39,437 bases of DNA from Solobacterium sp. Lineage in GTDB: Bacteria; Bacillota_I; Bacilli_A; Erysipelotrichales; Erysipelotrichaceae. A model generated the notes under the pieces. It was not told the DNA's origin. It ran no database searches and worked only from the letters and a program-made list of their open reading frames with translations. Every line of letters begins with the position of its first letter. Within the stretch, counting starts at the first letter, position 1. A program made the translations under genes and the position numbers. The stretch spans positions 1 to 39,437 of the forward strand of contig JAFRMA010000042.1 of assembly GCA_017430925.1 (NCBI GenBank), read 5' to 3'. This document shows, one piece after another, positions 1-9,299 of this stretch.

Positions 1-1
1 A

Positions 2-301
2 GGATCGGAATATACTCTTGACCACAGACAGAAAAAACGGCTGAAAAGACAGAAAAGCGTAACGGCAGGGCTGCGCGGGACAAATCTCCTGCTTGGTAGG
101 GAAGGTGTTCCGGCAGTCATAGACTATACGGAGATCATCGGTGCTGACAGAATCATACATTTGTTGTATGAAGGAAAAGAACTGACGGCGGTAGAGAGAT
201 ACAACGGAGAAGAGTTGCAGATGGACCGCGGAGCACAGGTATATGTCAAAGCCGACAGCAGGTACTTACATCTCTTTGATTCCGAAGGAAACAGATTATA
301 A
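2..301 (+). CDS. Sugar ABC transporter ATPase, C-terminal fragment (TOBE domain)
   Basis: The open frame enters from the left edge and ends at TAA 299-301, giving the last 99 residues of a longer protein. Its end reads like the TOBE region of MalK/MsmX/UgpC-type ATPases: residues such as DYTEIIGADRIIHLLY and VYVKADSRYLHLFDSEG match the usual beta-strand pattern ending in a His-Leu-Phe-Asp segment. In this family the TOBE domain sits behind the nucleotide-binding domain and takes part in regulation or substrate control. The ATPase motifs themselves lie outside the window, so the sugar specificity and operon partners cannot be seen. A hairpin terminator follows within a few bases, so this is the last gene of its transcript. 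Confidence 0.7.
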   Translation, partial: GSEYTLDHRQKKRLKRQKSVTAGLRGTNLLLGREGVPAVIDYTEIIGADRIIHLLYEGKELTAVERYNGEELQMDRGAQVYVKADSRYLHLFDSEGNRL

Positions 302-302
302 G

Positions 303-328
303 ACAGGCATGAGAAGTATGCCTGTTTT
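303..328 (+). terminator. Rho-independent terminator after the ABC ATPase
   Basis: An 8-bp perfect stem (ACAGGCAT at 303-310 with ATGCCTGT at 318-325) and a 7-base loop are followed by a short T run. It starts one base after the stop codon of the left-edge gene. Confidence 0.8.
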
Positions 329-389
329 CATATAAGAATGAAATGCCCGGGGAATCATGTTACAGTAAGAATTGTTAAGGATTACAAGT

Positions 390-2156
390 ATGACAGGAAA
401 TCATATCCAGATCATTAAAAAACTGATGTTCCGGTTATTGCCGATACAGGTATTGCTGGCTGCGGTTGGTGCGGTAAACGGTATCGTAACCAGTTTCTTT
501 GCGAGTAATTATATCGGGATCGATGCCATGAGTGCTGTTGGTTTATACAGCCCGGTAAATATGCTGGTTGGGGCAACCGGCACGATATTTGCCGGAGGAT
601 GCGCTATCATCTGCGGACAATATCTCGGACAGAATGAGCACGGGAAACTGCAGGACGTATTCATGCTTGATCTGGGGATAACCTCTCTCTGTGCCGTATG
701 TTTTACTGTTCTTCTGGTATGCGCAGGGTCGCTGAACATGACCGGTTTCTTTACAACCAATGAAGTATTACGCCCGATCTTCAACCGGTATATCCTTGGT
801 CAGGCCATCGGTATCCTGCCGATGATGATAGCGAATCAGCTGCCTGCGTTTCTTGCCATGGAGAATCAGGGGAAACGTACCGTGCAGGCCAGTGTTGTAT
901 TTATCATTGTGAATCTGATCCTGGACTATGTGTTTATCCAGGTTTTGCGGTGGCAGGAATTCGGTCTGGCCATGGCGTCTTCTCTTGGTATGTGGATCTT
1001 CATGGCTGTACAGGCACAGTATTTCTTCTCTGATCAATCACTGTTAAAGATCTCTTTCGGGCATATCTCTACAGGAGATTTGTTCAGAATCATTACGGTA
1101 GGCTTTCCCGGAGCTGCGAGTTATCTGTTCCAGACCGTGCGGGGACTTCTGGTAAACAAGATGCTGGAAATCCACGTGGGAAGTATGGGGCTGTCCGCAT
1201 TCTCTGCCGCAAATAATCTGCTGGGTATCTTCTGGGCCATACCGACAGGCATGCTGGCAGTATCGCGGTTACTGATCGGTATCAGTATCGGTGAAGAAGA
1301 CCGGCATACTCTGGCGGATATCATGCGCGTGATGTTCCGGCGGTATATCCCTCTGATGTGCCTGGTTGACCTGTGCATTATTCTCTGTGCCGTACCGCTG
1401 ACGAATCTCTTTTTCCATGATCCGGATGTTCCTGTATTCCGGATGATGGCAGATGGTCTGCGTATTCTGCCTCTGTGTATGCCGCTGAGTATTATTGAGA
1501 TGCATTTTGCCTGTTACGGACAAGCTTCCGGGAAACAAGTGTATGTACATACGTTATCCTTCCTGGATGGTGTGTTGTGTGTTGCGGGATTCTCTTATCT
1601 GCTGATCGGTGTCATGGGGATCAACGGTGTCTATACGGCGAACGTACTCAACGGTGTAGTGACTACCCTGTATATCATTTTCTACGCATGGGCAAAAAAG
1701 AAACACATGCCCCGGAACATGGACGACCTGATGGTTATCCCGGAGAATTTCGGTGTATCGGAAGAAGACAGAATTGATATCAGTGTTCATACCATGGAAG
1801 AAGTTGTAACACTGTCACAGCGGATCCAGAATTTCTGTGAAGAGAAGGGGATCGATACCCGGAGAGCATACCTGGCTGGTCTTTCCATGGAAGAGATGGC
1901 AGGAAATGTGATGGATCACGGTTTCACAAAAGATAAGAAAAACCACACGATAGATGTACGTGTGGTACATAAAGACGATCATGTGCTTCTGCGGATCCGG
2001 GATGATTGTGTTCCTTTCAACCCGGAAGAGAGGAAAAAGATTTCCGAAGGAAATGATCCTGTCAAGAATATCGGTATCCGTATGATCTATCAGATGGCGC
2101 AGGATATCCGTTACCAGAATCTGCTGGGATTAAACGTGCTGACGATTCGTATATAA
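390..2156 (+). CDS. MATE-family efflux transporter fused to a C-terminal HATPase domain
   Basis: A 588-residue protein. The first ~450 residues form a polytopic MATE (NorM-like) membrane domain, which in the family exports cations or drugs using Na+ or H+ gradients. The last ~125 residues resemble an RsbW/anti-sigma-type HATPase: an N box (EEMAGNVMDHG), a G1-like stretch (RDDCVPFNP) and a G2-like stretch (KNIGIRMI). The G1 box normally reads DxG; here the glycine is a cysteine. I chose ATG 390 over the upstream TTG 372 because AAGG at 377-380 sits nine bases before it. It is flanked by terminators on both sides, so it is monocistronic. A regulatory or kinase-like role of the tail is inference. 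Confidence 0.85.
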   Translation: MTGNHIQIIKKLMFRLLPIQVLLAAVGAVNGIVTSFFASNYIGIDAMSAVGLYSPVNMLVGATGTIFAGGCAIICGQYLGQNEHGKLQDVFMLDLGITSLCAVCFTVLLVCAGSLNMTGFFTTNEVLRPIFNRYILGQAIGILPMMIANQLPAFLAMENQGKRTVQASVVFIIVNLILDYVFIQVLRWQEFGLAMASSLGMWIFMAVQAQYFFSDQSLLKISFGHISTGDLFRIITVGFPGAASYLFQTVRGLLVNKMLEIHVGSMGLSAFSAANNLLGIFWAIPTGMLAVSRLLIGISIGEEDRHTLADIMRVMFRRYIPLMCLVDLCIILCAVPLTNLFFHDPDVPVFRMMADGLRILPLCMPLSIIEMHFACYGQASGKQVYVHTLSFLDGVLCVAGFSYLLIGVMGINGVYTANVLNGVVTTLYIIFYAWAKKKHMPRNMDDLMVIPENFGVSEEDRIDISVHTMEEVVTLSQRIQNFCEEKGIDTRRAYLAGLSMEEMAGNVMDHGFTKDKKNHTIDVRVVHKDDHVLLRIRDDCVPFNPEERKKISEGNDPVKNIGIRMIYQMAQDIRYQNLLGLNVLTIRI

Positions 2157-2160
2157 CTCC

Positions 2161-2191
2161 AAAGTCATGTCTTTACAGATATGACTTTTTT
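2161..2191 (+). terminator. Terminator between convergent MATE and phosphoesterase genes
   Basis: Stem AAAGTCAT (2161-2168) pairs with ATGACTTT (2181-2188), with a 12-base loop and a T run. It starts four bases after the MATE stop and reaches the stop of the opposing gene. Confidence 0.8.
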
Positions 2192-3287
2192 ACTGCGGAG
2201 AGAGCTCGATAATCTCGTAGTAACAATGTGATTCATTGCGGAAAGGCATATACCATCCGCCGATTCCGGGACTGACATAGACATCTGTATCCCCAATCCT
2301 GTAATTGCCCAGGACGTTCAGACCAGCCAGTGCATACACAAACTTCAAAGGGAAATATTGTCCCGCGTGTGTATGTCCGGAGAGCTGCAGATCTGCGCCT
2401 GTCTCAAGGATATCTTCATTCTGGTAAGGACTGTGATCCACGCACAGGAGATAGGTATTCTCCGGGAACGCGGGAAGATCCTCCACCGGCTTTCTGCTCA
2501 GCCTGGAGTCATCTTCTCTGCCGAGGATGACCAGATCGTCACTGACCTGGACAAATTCATCCTGCAGGATGATCAGCCCGTTATCTTCGATCGCGGACTT
2601 CAGTTCATCCTCCGTGAATTTTTTTCCGCCGACATAGCTTCCTCTATCCTGGCGGTCATGATTGCCGTAGACATAGTATACAGGTATATGTAATGAACCC
2701 AGCTGTTCAAAGATCCACTCCATCTCTTCCTTCTCTGTATGTTCATCCGTGATATCACCGCCGAGCAGTACAAATTCCGGATGTAAAAACTCGATCTCAG
2801 TCAACGCTTTCTCTACCGCTTCCTGTGTCTGCGGGGACCCATAATGCAGGTCGGAAAGAAAGACGAATTCATGTTTGGACGTGAGTTTCTCCGAAGAGTA
2901 ACGCAGATGGTGGGGGAGGATCGTCTGTGAGTTGATCGTTCCCTGAAGAAAGAGAGCTGCGGTCAGGACACACAGGAGGATCATCCCAAGCTTCTTAATC
3001 TCTTTATAGCGGGTGAATGACAAAACCACCAGAACCAGATCGCACAGACAATCTGCGAGAAGAGCGATATACAGCCCGCTGAGAAGATAATTATACTTCC
3101 AGAGAAAAGGACTGGCTGTCGCAATCACCAGATATGCCAGCCAGATGGCTAAACATGCCTTCAGCACAAAGAGTACCAGTTTAACCGGACGATTATGAAT
3201 CTGATTCGTGAATCTGCGCAGGCAGGCAGTCAGGAGAAAACCCGGGATCAGGGAGAGGAACCATAAGAGATAACGAGTAACTGTCAT
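2190..3287 (-). CDS. Membrane-anchored metallophosphoesterase (YkuE-like)
   Basis: A 365-residue protein with three to four hydrophobic segments in the first ~135 residues, then a calcineurin-like phosphoesterase domain. The metal-binding blocks appear in order: FLSDLHYGS (DxH), LLGGDITDEHT (GD), YVYGNHDRQ (GNHD), VDHSPYQN and SGHTHAGQYFP (GHTHAGQ). In the family these bind two metals and hydrolyse phosphate esters, and YkuE-type members act at the membrane, possibly on lipids. Topology places the catalytic domain after the last segment; its side is not certain. The start at 3287 has a GGAGG site five bases upstream. It is transcribed alone, divergent from the nitroreductase. The substrate is unknown. 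Confidence 0.85.
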   Translation of the reverse strand: MTVTRYLLWFLSLIPGFLLTACLRRFTNQIHNRPVKLVLFVLKACLAIWLAYLVIATASPFLWKYNYLLSGLYIALLADCLCDLVLVVLSFTRYKEIKKLGMILLCVLTAALFLQGTINSQTILPHHLRYSSEKLTSKHEFVFLSDLHYGSPQTQEAVEKALTEIEFLHPEFVLLGGDITDEHTEKEEMEWIFEQLGSLHIPVYYVYGNHDRQDRGSYVGGKKFTEDELKSAIEDNGLIILQDEFVQVSDDLVILGREDDSRLSRKPVEDLPAFPENTYLLCVDHSPYQNEDILETGADLQLSGHTHAGQYFPLKFVYALAGLNVLGNYRIGDTDVYVSPGIGGWYMPFRNESHCYYEIIELSPQ

Positions 3288-3331
3288 AGAAACCTCCGGA
3301 GAGAATCAGTAACGATTCCCTGTCTATATGT

Positions 3332-3340
3332 ATCATAACA
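3332..3340 (-). promoter_or_regulatory. Extended -10 promoter candidate for the phosphoesterase
   Basis: On the minus strand the bases read TGTTATGAT, an extended -10 (TGn then TATGAT), about 45 bases before the start codon. No good -35 is visible. Confidence 0.35.
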
Positions 3341-3350
3341 GAGATCGTGG

Positions 3351-3380
3351 TTGTACGGAGGATTTGTCATTCGTTATAAT
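3351..3380 (+). promoter_or_regulatory. Promoter candidate for the nitroreductase gene
   Basis: A perfect -10 TATAAT (3375-3380) has a weak -35 TTGTAC (3351-3356) 18 bases upstream. The start codon follows 27 bases later with a GAGGAG ribosome site. Confidence 0.4.
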
Positions 3381-3407
3381 TGATTTGTATACAGAGGAGA
3401 CAGCAGA

Positions 3408-3977
3408 ATGACACTGAAAGAACTGGTGATGAAAAGCCGGGGTATCCGCGCTTACGACGAGTCTTATACAATGACAGAAGAAGATATGCGGGAATTTGTG
3501 GAACTTGCGCGTTTCTGCCCGACGGCGGGAAATCAGCAGGCCCTGAAATTCTATATCAGCTGGGAAAGAGACGAAGTAAACGAAATCGCGAAATGCACGC
3601 ACTGGGGCAAGGACAGACCCTATCCCGGAATCAATCCGAGCGGATTTATTGTGATCCTGCAGGATACGGATATTGATGACCGTGCGTGGTCCTGGTGGAG
3701 AGATGCCGGTATTGCGGCACAGACGATCATGTTGGGCGCAGCAGAAAAGGGACTTGGCGGTCTGATGATCGGAAGCTTTGATAGAGAGCCTCTGCGGGAA
3801 GTGACCAGGTTGGCGGACAATCTGAAGATCCTGCTGGTACTGGCGGTAGGAAAACCTCTGGAAACCAGTGTTCTGGAAGATCTGGAAGATGGAGAAGCCC
3901 TGATCGTACGTGATGAAAACAACGTTACACACGTAAGAAAACGCAAGGTGGAAGAGCTGATCGTCAAACGTAAATAA
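3408..3977 (+). CDS. Nitroreductase-family flavoprotein
   Basis: A 189-residue protein of the FMN-dependent nitroreductase fold. It shows the family pattern: an N-terminal SRGIRAYDE block (FMN phosphate contact Arg), FCPTAGNQQALKFY near residues 40-55, a central helix with DAGIAAQTIMLGAAEKGLGGLMIG, and a conserved GKP near the end. Such enzymes reduce nitro groups, quinones or flavins with NAD(P)H in the cytosol; the physiological substrate cannot be read from sequence. The ribosome site GAGGAG lies 9 bases before ATG. The gene is monocistronic, with a hairpin terminator downstream shared with the convergent UDP-sugar gene. Confidence 0.88.
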   Translation: MTLKELVMKSRGIRAYDESYTMTEEDMREFVELARFCPTAGNQQALKFYISWERDEVNEIAKCTHWGKDRPYPGINPSGFIVILQDTDIDDRAWSWWRDAGIAAQTIMLGAAEKGLGGLMIGSFDREPLREVTRLADNLKILLVLAVGKPLETSVLEDLEDGEALIVRDENNVTHVRKRKVEELIVKRK

Positions 3978-4001
3978 GTATTCAGGAATAACAAAATAAC
4001 C

Positions 4002-4042
4002 CTCTTTGTCTGGGACAGATATCCCGGATAAAGAGTGTATTT
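4002..4042. terminator. Bidirectional terminator between nitroreductase and uxs genes
   Basis: A 14-bp stem with two wobble pairs (CTCTTTGTCTGGGA at 4002-4015 with TCCCGGATAAAGAG at 4022-4035) and a six-base loop. T-rich tracts follow on the plus strand (TGTATTTTT) and, more weakly, on the minus strand, so it can serve both converging genes. Confidence 0.8.
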
Positions 4043-4057
4043 TTCTTCTGGATATGT

Positions 4058-4999
4058 TTACAGTTCCAGAGTGGAACGGAAATAGTCAATGGTTTTCAGT
4101 AAACCTTCTTCCAGAGGAATTGTCGGTTTCCAGTTCAATTCTTTTTCTGCCAGATCAATGACGGGTTTTCTTTGCGTGGGATCGTCCTGCGGTAATGGCA
4201 GGTAAATGATTTTGGATTTTGTGCCGGTCAGTTCAATGACTTTCTGCGCCAGTTCCAACATGGTAAATTCGGAAGGATTACCCAGATTCACCGGACCGGT
4301 AAAACCATCCCGTGAATTCATCATCCGGATCAAGCCGTCAACCAGATCATCCACGTAGCAGAAGGACCTTGTCTGTGAACCATCCCCGTAGATCGTAATG
4401 TCTTCACCTTTCAGTGCCTGAACAATGAAGTTGGATACGACTCTGCCGTCATCTCCGCGCATATTCGGGCCGTAGGTATTGAAGATACGTACGACTTTGA
4501 TATCAACGTTGTGCTGCCGGTTATAGTCAAAGAACAGCGTTTCTGCGGCTCTTTTCCCCTCATCGTAACAGGAACGGATACCGATGGTATTCACATGCCC
4601 CCAGTAGGATTCCGGCTGCGGATGGATCTCCGGGTCACCGTAGACTTCGGATGTACTTGCCTGTAAGATCCTGGCATGACAACGTTTTGCCAGACCTAAG
4701 GCATGTAAGGAACCGATGAAAGAAGTCTTGATCGTTTTGATCGGATCGTATTGATAGTGGATCGGTGAAGCGGGGCAGGCGAGGTTATAGATCTGGTCAC
4801 ATTCGACATGGATATCTTCGAGAACATCTTTGCGAAGAAACTCAAAGTGAGGATCCTGCATTAAAGAAAGAATATTTTCTTTCTGCCCGGTAAACATGTT
4901 ATCCAGACAGATAACCTCATATCCTTCTTCTAATAATCTTTTACATAAATGAGAACCGATAAATCCGGCTCCTCCAGTAACTAATACACGTTTTCTCAT
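4058..4999 (-). CDS. uxs: UDP-glucuronate decarboxylase (UDP-xylose synthase type)
   Basis: A 313-residue extended short-chain dehydrogenase. It has the Rossmann motif [10 protein letters not shown] at residues 8-17, a Ser/Thr with SEVYGDP, the catalytic YDEGKR (YxxxK), and the UXS-type blocks [24 protein letters not shown] and [14 protein letters not shown]. Length and motif wording match UDP-glucuronate decarboxylases, which convert UDP-glucuronate to UDP-xylose using NAD+ in the cytosol. A related epimerase function (UDP-glucose 4-epimerase or dTDP-glucose dehydratase) is less likely. The ribosome site is AAAGGAT, 7 bases upstream. It is divergent from a GtrB-like glycosyltransferase, which suggests the product feeds surface polysaccharide; that link is inference. 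No UDP-glucose dehydrogenase is in the window. Confidence 0.85.
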   Translation of the reverse strand: MRKRVLVTGGAGFIGSHLCKRLLEEGYEVICLDNMFTGQKENILSLMQDPHFEFLRKDVLEDIHVECDQIYNLACPASPIHYQYDPIKTIKTSFIGSLHALGLAKRCHARILQASTSEVYGDPEIHPQPESYWGHVNTIGIRSCYDEGKRAAETLFFDYNRQHNVDIKVVRIFNTYGPNMRGDDGRVVSNFIVQALKGEDITIYGDGSQTRSFCYVDDLVDGLIRMMNSRDGFTGPVNLGNPSEFTMLELAQKVIELTGTKSKIIYLPLPQDDPTQRKPVIDLAEKELNWKPTIPLEEGLLKTIDYFRSTLEL

Positions 5000-5164
5000 G
5001 GTTTTATCCTTTGTGGTTTTGTTCTTTTTTTTGTTATCTTTTTAAAACCTATCCTATTGTATCTCTAGAAAGAAAAAAAAGATATCCCTGCTGTGAATAT
5101 ACTGTATATTTTGTACGTTTACAGAATATGATAAGATTATTAGTAACAAGTCTGTGAGGATACT

Positions 5165-6121
5165 ATGACAAAGATATCAATCGTAACACCATGTTATTAC
5201 AACGGTATGAACCTGCCGGAAACCTATGAGGTTGTAAAACGTGATGTTTTTGAAAAAAGAAAAGACCTGGAATTTGAGTGGGTACTTGTGGATGACGGAT
5301 CCGGAGATGATACGTTCTTTCAGGCTTATCAGCTCCAGCAGAAAGATGACCGGATCAGGATCGTCAAATTATCCAGAAATTTCGGTGAATTCCGGGCAAT
5401 CGTAGCTGGATTAAGTGTGGCAGAAGGAGATGCTGTGGCAGTAATCAGTGCTGATCTGCAGGATCCCCCGGAACTGATTCCTGAACTGATTTCTTCCTGG
5501 GAGAACGGCAATCCGGTAAATCTCGCGGTCAGAGGCGGCAGAGAAGAGTCTGCGCTGAAAAACTGGTTCGCGGACACATACTACCGTCTGGTCAGACGCT
5601 GGGTAGAACCAAATTATCCAAAGCGGGGATTTGATTTCTTTCTGATCGACCGGGATGTAGCCCTGAAACTGGTGGAAATGCAGGAGAAGAACTCCAGCAT
5701 ATACTTACAGCTGATCTGGCTGGGATATCAGCCGAAGACCATTGAATATACCAGAAGAGAACGGGAGAAGGGCAAGTCCATGTGGTCTTTCCGCAAACGT
5801 TTTGATCTGTTTGTGGATACATTCGTGGTGTTCTCCTACAAACCGATCCGTTTTATCACCTTTATGGGGTTCCTGGTCAGTTTTATCGGTATGATCATGT
5901 CTGTTTATTATATTATCGATAAACTTACACATCATGTGATGCCGGGATGGACATCTCTGATGGTTGTAATCTTACTGCTTTCCGGTTTTCAGATGGTCAT
6001 GTTGGGGATTATCGGTGAATACATGTGGAGGAACCTGGATGAGTCCAGAAACCGTCCTCTGTATGTGATTGAAAAGGTGATCAATCCCAAGAAGAAAGAA
6101 CAGGATAAGGAAGAGTCCTGA
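5165..6121 (+). CDS. GtrB/ArnC-type family 2 glycosyltransferase with two C-terminal membrane segments
   Basis: A 318-residue protein. The GT-A domain holds VDDGSGDDT near residue 42 and ADLQDPPE (the metal-binding DxD region) near residue 97, then GKSMWSFRKRF before two membrane helices at about 228-250 and 262-285. The ending GIIGEYMWRNLDESRNRPLY is a hallmark of this group. Such enzymes move a sugar from a nucleotide donor to undecaprenyl phosphate on the inner membrane face. A GAGGA site lies 4-5 bases before ATG. The next gene encodes a large membrane protein 19 bases downstream; together they resemble the GtrB and GtrC steps of surface-polymer glycosylation. The sugar is not identifiable; the neighbouring UDP-xylose synthase makes a pentose possible. 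Confidence 0.87.
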   Translation: MTKISIVTPCYYNGMNLPETYEVVKRDVFEKRKDLEFEWVLVDDGSGDDTFFQAYQLQQKDDRIRIVKLSRNFGEFRAIVAGLSVAEGDAVAVISADLQDPPELIPELISSWENGNPVNLAVRGGREESALKNWFADTYYRLVRRWVEPNYPKRGFDFFLIDRDVALKLVEMQEKNSSIYLQLIWLGYQPKTIEYTRREREKGKSMWSFRKRFDLFVDTFVVFSYKPIRFITFMGFLVSFIGMIMSVYYIIDKLTHHVMPGWTSLMVVILLLSGFQMVMLGIIGEYMWRNLDESRNRPLYVIEKVINPKKKEQDKEES

Positions 6122-6140
6122 GGATAACGGAGGAAGAGAC

Positions 6141-7613
6141 ATGCGTAAATTCAGCACGGAAAAAACCGTACAATGGATCATACTCATGGTCTTTTTTCTG
6201 TTTCTTCTGCTGGTATTTCACTGGTCCCCTCTGGCGGGAGATGACTGGATCTATGCCAGTGAAGTGCGGTATTCGACAGTTCTTGCCCAGACGATCTATG
6301 CGTATAAGACCTGGTCGGGGAGGGTGCTGAGTGAGTTCTGGGGCTTCGCGTATACTTCCCGCAAGATCCTCTATGATCTCAGCGGTCCGGCTCTGGTGGT
6401 GCTGACGGTATCCGCAATCGTCCGTTTACGCAAAGAACACTCTGCGGCAGATCTTCTGCTGGTGATCTTCATGATCCTGACCATGCCTATGTTTATCCGT
6501 ACCCAGACCATGACCTTTCCGGTAGGATTTGCGGCATATTTTATTCCGGTTCCGCTGTATTTCCTGCACCTGTTACTGGTTAAACAATGGCTGTTTGAGG
6601 ATAAGATATCTATCCTTCGTATCGCTCTGATGGCAATATTCAGTTTTGTGATTCCTTTGCACATGGAGAATCTTTCCGTGTTGATGGCCTTCACAAACTT
6701 CGCGGTATTTGTGTATGCGTGGGTAAAAAAACTGCCGATGAAACTGCCGCTGTTATTCCTGGGTATTGCCGGAATCAGCTGTGTGATCATGTTTTTCTCG
6801 CCGGGAACGACACTGCGTCTCAGCGCTGAATTCTCTGAAGATACGACATTGGATCTTGGCAGGATCGCATCCAACTGGACACCGTTTGTGTCCCAGACGA
6901 TGTATTACGCGGATAATGTGAATACGATACTGAACGGACTGGTACTGTGTACTCTTCTGAAGAAAGAGAAGAATACCGGGAATTATATACTCGCAGGTAT
7001 TTTCGCCCTGCAGATCTTGTTGACATGGATCAATGGATTCCACAGCCTTGTGATCGATACATTATGGATGATCCTGTGGTTTGCGGCTCTGTTGTATGTC
7101 TGTTATCACCAGGAACCGGGTGATTGCGAAATGATGGTCTTTCTTGTATTGGGCGTACTTGTCAGTAACGGGATCATGGTTCTGTCTCCGAGTTTCCCGG
7201 AACGGACTACGGTATACGCGCAGTTCTGTCTGACCGCGTTAAGTGTTCTGTTCTTCTCACACATTGAGATTAGTACAAAGTATCTCCGGGGACTCTGCCT
7301 GTGTCTTGCGGCAGGAATCCTGGCTTCCGGAATGTACTGGTATAAGATCTATTCTCTGGTTCATGAGGTGAATATCGTACGTCAGGCACAGATCGGCTAT
7401 TACCAGAAGAGACCGGATGCCGGAGAGGCATGGTTACTTGCATATCCCCGCAAATCGATACATTCCGCGAATATAGACTCCGAAGAGGATGTGGATCATA
7501 TCCGCGGGTTCCATGACTATTTCTACCTGGCAGAGGATCTTCATCTGAACTTCTACTACCTGGAGAACTATACGAAGTCTGCGATCCAGGCGGAAATGCC
7601 TGCACAGGAATAA
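6141..7613 (+). CDS. Polytopic membrane protein, DUF6056-like, putative lipid-linked-sugar transferase
   Basis: A 490-residue protein with about ten to twelve hydrophobic segments. The first external loop carries SPLAGDDWIYASEV; an acidic pair plus Trp there is typical of DUF6056/GtrC-like families and recalls the loop-1 acidic residues of GT-C glycosyltransferases. The C-terminal ~90 residues are soluble, probably external. It lies directly behind the GtrB-like gene with a GGAGG ribosome site, so the two are very likely co-transcribed. I infer that it transfers the undecaprenyl-linked sugar to a wall polymer or glycolipid outside the membrane, but no catalytic residue is proven and the assignment rests on loop motif and context. 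Confidence 0.7.
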   Translation: MRKFSTEKTVQWIILMVFFLFLLLVFHWSPLAGDDWIYASEVRYSTVLAQTIYAYKTWSGRVLSEFWGFAYTSRKILYDLSGPALVVLTVSAIVRLRKEHSAADLLLVIFMILTMPMFIRTQTMTFPVGFAAYFIPVPLYFLHLLLVKQWLFEDKISILRIALMAIFSFVIPLHMENLSVLMAFTNFAVFVYAWVKKLPMKLPLLFLGIAGISCVIMFFSPGTTLRLSAEFSEDTTLDLGRIASNWTPFVSQTMYYADNVNTILNGLVLCTLLKKEKNTGNYILAGIFALQILLTWINGFHSLVIDTLWMILWFAALLYVCYHQEPGDCEMMVFLVLGVLVSNGIMVLSPSFPERTTVYAQFCLTALSVLFFSHIEISTKYLRGLCLCLAAGILASGMYWYKIYSLVHEVNIVRQAQIGYYQKRPDAGEAWLLAYPRKSIHSANIDSEEDVDHIRGFHDYFYLAEDLHLNFYYLENYTKSAIQAEMPAQE

Positions 7614-7697
7614 TCGTATCCTGTGGTTTTTCCCTGGATAAAGTACGATAAGATTGATTTATAAAGATTCTTACATGACATTCGGGAGGTGATCCGC

Positions 7698-9299
7698 ATG
7701 AAATGTCCAAACTGCAGCGGCACACTATATTTTGATATCGATAAGCAGAAACTGGTGTGTGAACACTGTTCTGCGGAATTTGATGTGTCTAAGTACAGCG
7801 GGAATAACAATGCTCAGGAAGGAGTATTTGAAGGAGAGAAACTATATACCTGTAAAAACTGCGGCGCAGAACTGATCAGTATGAATGATGAAGCGGTTAC
7901 GTACTGCAGTTACTGCGGGTCAGAAGCGATCCTGCAGAGCGAGATTTCCGGTATGCGTTATCCGAAAAAGATACTCCCGTTTAGAATCAATAAGAAACAG
8001 TGTAAGGATATCTATATGGACGCAATGAAGGGAAAATGGTATGTCCCGAAAGAGTTCAAGGATCCTGAGTTTATTGAAAAATTCCGCCCCTTTTATATTC
8101 CTTACTGGATGTATCAGGTACAGTTCCGCAAGGAACCTTTCTCCTTGAAGGGATCACGGTCTTACTACAGCCGCGGATATGACTTTTACGAAGAATACGA
8201 TGTGACAGCTGCGATCCGCTATCAGGGAATGTATGGTATTCCCTACGATGCGTCACGGAATTTTGATGATGGAATTGCGGAAGATATCGCTCCGTTCCAG
8301 AAGAAATATCTGGTTCCCTTTGCGCCGGGATATCTGGCAGGTATGTATGCGGATAAACCGAATGTAGACGCGGATCTGTATGAAGAAGAAGTGCTGGAAA
8401 GAGCAACTGATGCGGCAATCACGGATATCAACAAGGATTTCCGTGATATAAATCTGCACTGGCCGAGGAAGAAAGACCAGCAGAAATTCCTGGAAACACA
8501 TTATACCGGCGTAGATGCGGTATTTCTTCCGGTATGGTTCCTGACCTGGAGAAAGGATGACCGTGTCGCTTACGCAGTAGTCAACGGACAGACCGGGAAG
8601 ATCCACATTGATCTTCCGGCTGACATGCGCTCTTTCATGTTCATGACAGTACTGGGGGCAGCGGTATTGTTTGCCTTACTTACGATGTTTGTGACGGTGA
8701 CATCCCGGTTTGTGATCTGGTTCTCGGTATTGCTGGCATACATGACCGGCAGGAGATATCTGCGTGAACTCAGGGAGATCCGTGATCGTGAGAATCATGT
8801 CTTTGACAAAGGATATCTGTTAAGTGATGAAGATGATCTTGTGATGTCGGAGAAGAAGCGCGCAAAGTTAAGGAAAAAGGGTGTCTCTGAGGGAAGCGGT
8901 CTGCTTAGGGTTGTCGGCGGAACGCTGGGATTCCTGTTTATATTCGCTTTGTTCGGCGGTCTGTATGATGAATTGGTGACAGAAGACGGTGCACTGGTGA
9001 TGACGTTTCTCATTCTGATTCCGGAGATCTTCTTGTTCCTGAAGACGGTCAATACGGCCAGATATTTACGGAATAAAAGCGCGATACTTACAGCTTTATT
9101 AACTCTGGGTGCGGTCGTTTACAGCTTTACGATTGCGGCTGCGCAGCCGGTACAGGACTGGTGGTATTATCTCGGAAGTCTGATCAGTCTGGCTGCGGCT
9201 TCTGTGATGTGTACCGATCTGATCCGGAGATATAACGAAACTTCCACAAGACCGTTACCTTCCTTCTATTCCCGGAAAGGAGGCAATGATCATGCGTAG
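7698..9299 (+). CDS. Membrane protein with N-terminal TFIIB-type zinc ribbons
   Basis: A 533-residue protein. Two zinc ribbons occupy the first ~75 residues: CPNC (3-6) with CEHC (21-24), and CKNC (52-55) with CSYC (71-74). A ~230-residue soluble region rich in aromatic and charged residues follows, then six or seven membrane segments from about residue 310. I chose ATG 7698 rather than GTG 7689 because the GGGAGGTG ribosome site covers the GTG. The stop overlaps the next gene's start by eight bases, and that gene encodes a TPM-domain protein, so the pair is coupled. This zinc-ribbon plus membrane protein type is common in Firmicutes but has no known function. Confidence 0.8.
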   Translation: MKCPNCSGTLYFDIDKQKLVCEHCSAEFDVSKYSGNNNAQEGVFEGEKLYTCKNCGAELISMNDEAVTYCSYCGSEAILQSEISGMRYPKKILPFRINKKQCKDIYMDAMKGKWYVPKEFKDPEFIEKFRPFYIPYWMYQVQFRKEPFSLKGSRSYYSRGYDFYEEYDVTAAIRYQGMYGIPYDASRNFDDGIAEDIAPFQKKYLVPFAPGYLAGMYADKPNVDADLYEEEVLERATDAAITDINKDFRDINLHWPRKKDQQKFLETHYTGVDAVFLPVWFLTWRKDDRVAYAVVNGQTGKIHIDLPADMRSFMFMTVLGAAVLFALLTMFVTVTSRFVIWFSVLLAYMTGRRYLRELREIRDRENHVFDKGYLLSDEDDLVMSEKKRAKLRKKGVSEGSGLLRVVGGTLGFLFIFALFGGLYDELVTEDGALVMTFLILIPEIFLFLKTVNTARYLRNKSAILTALLTLGAVVYSFTIAAAQPVQDWWYYLGSLISLAAASVMCTDLIRRYNETSTRPLPSFYSRKGGNDHA

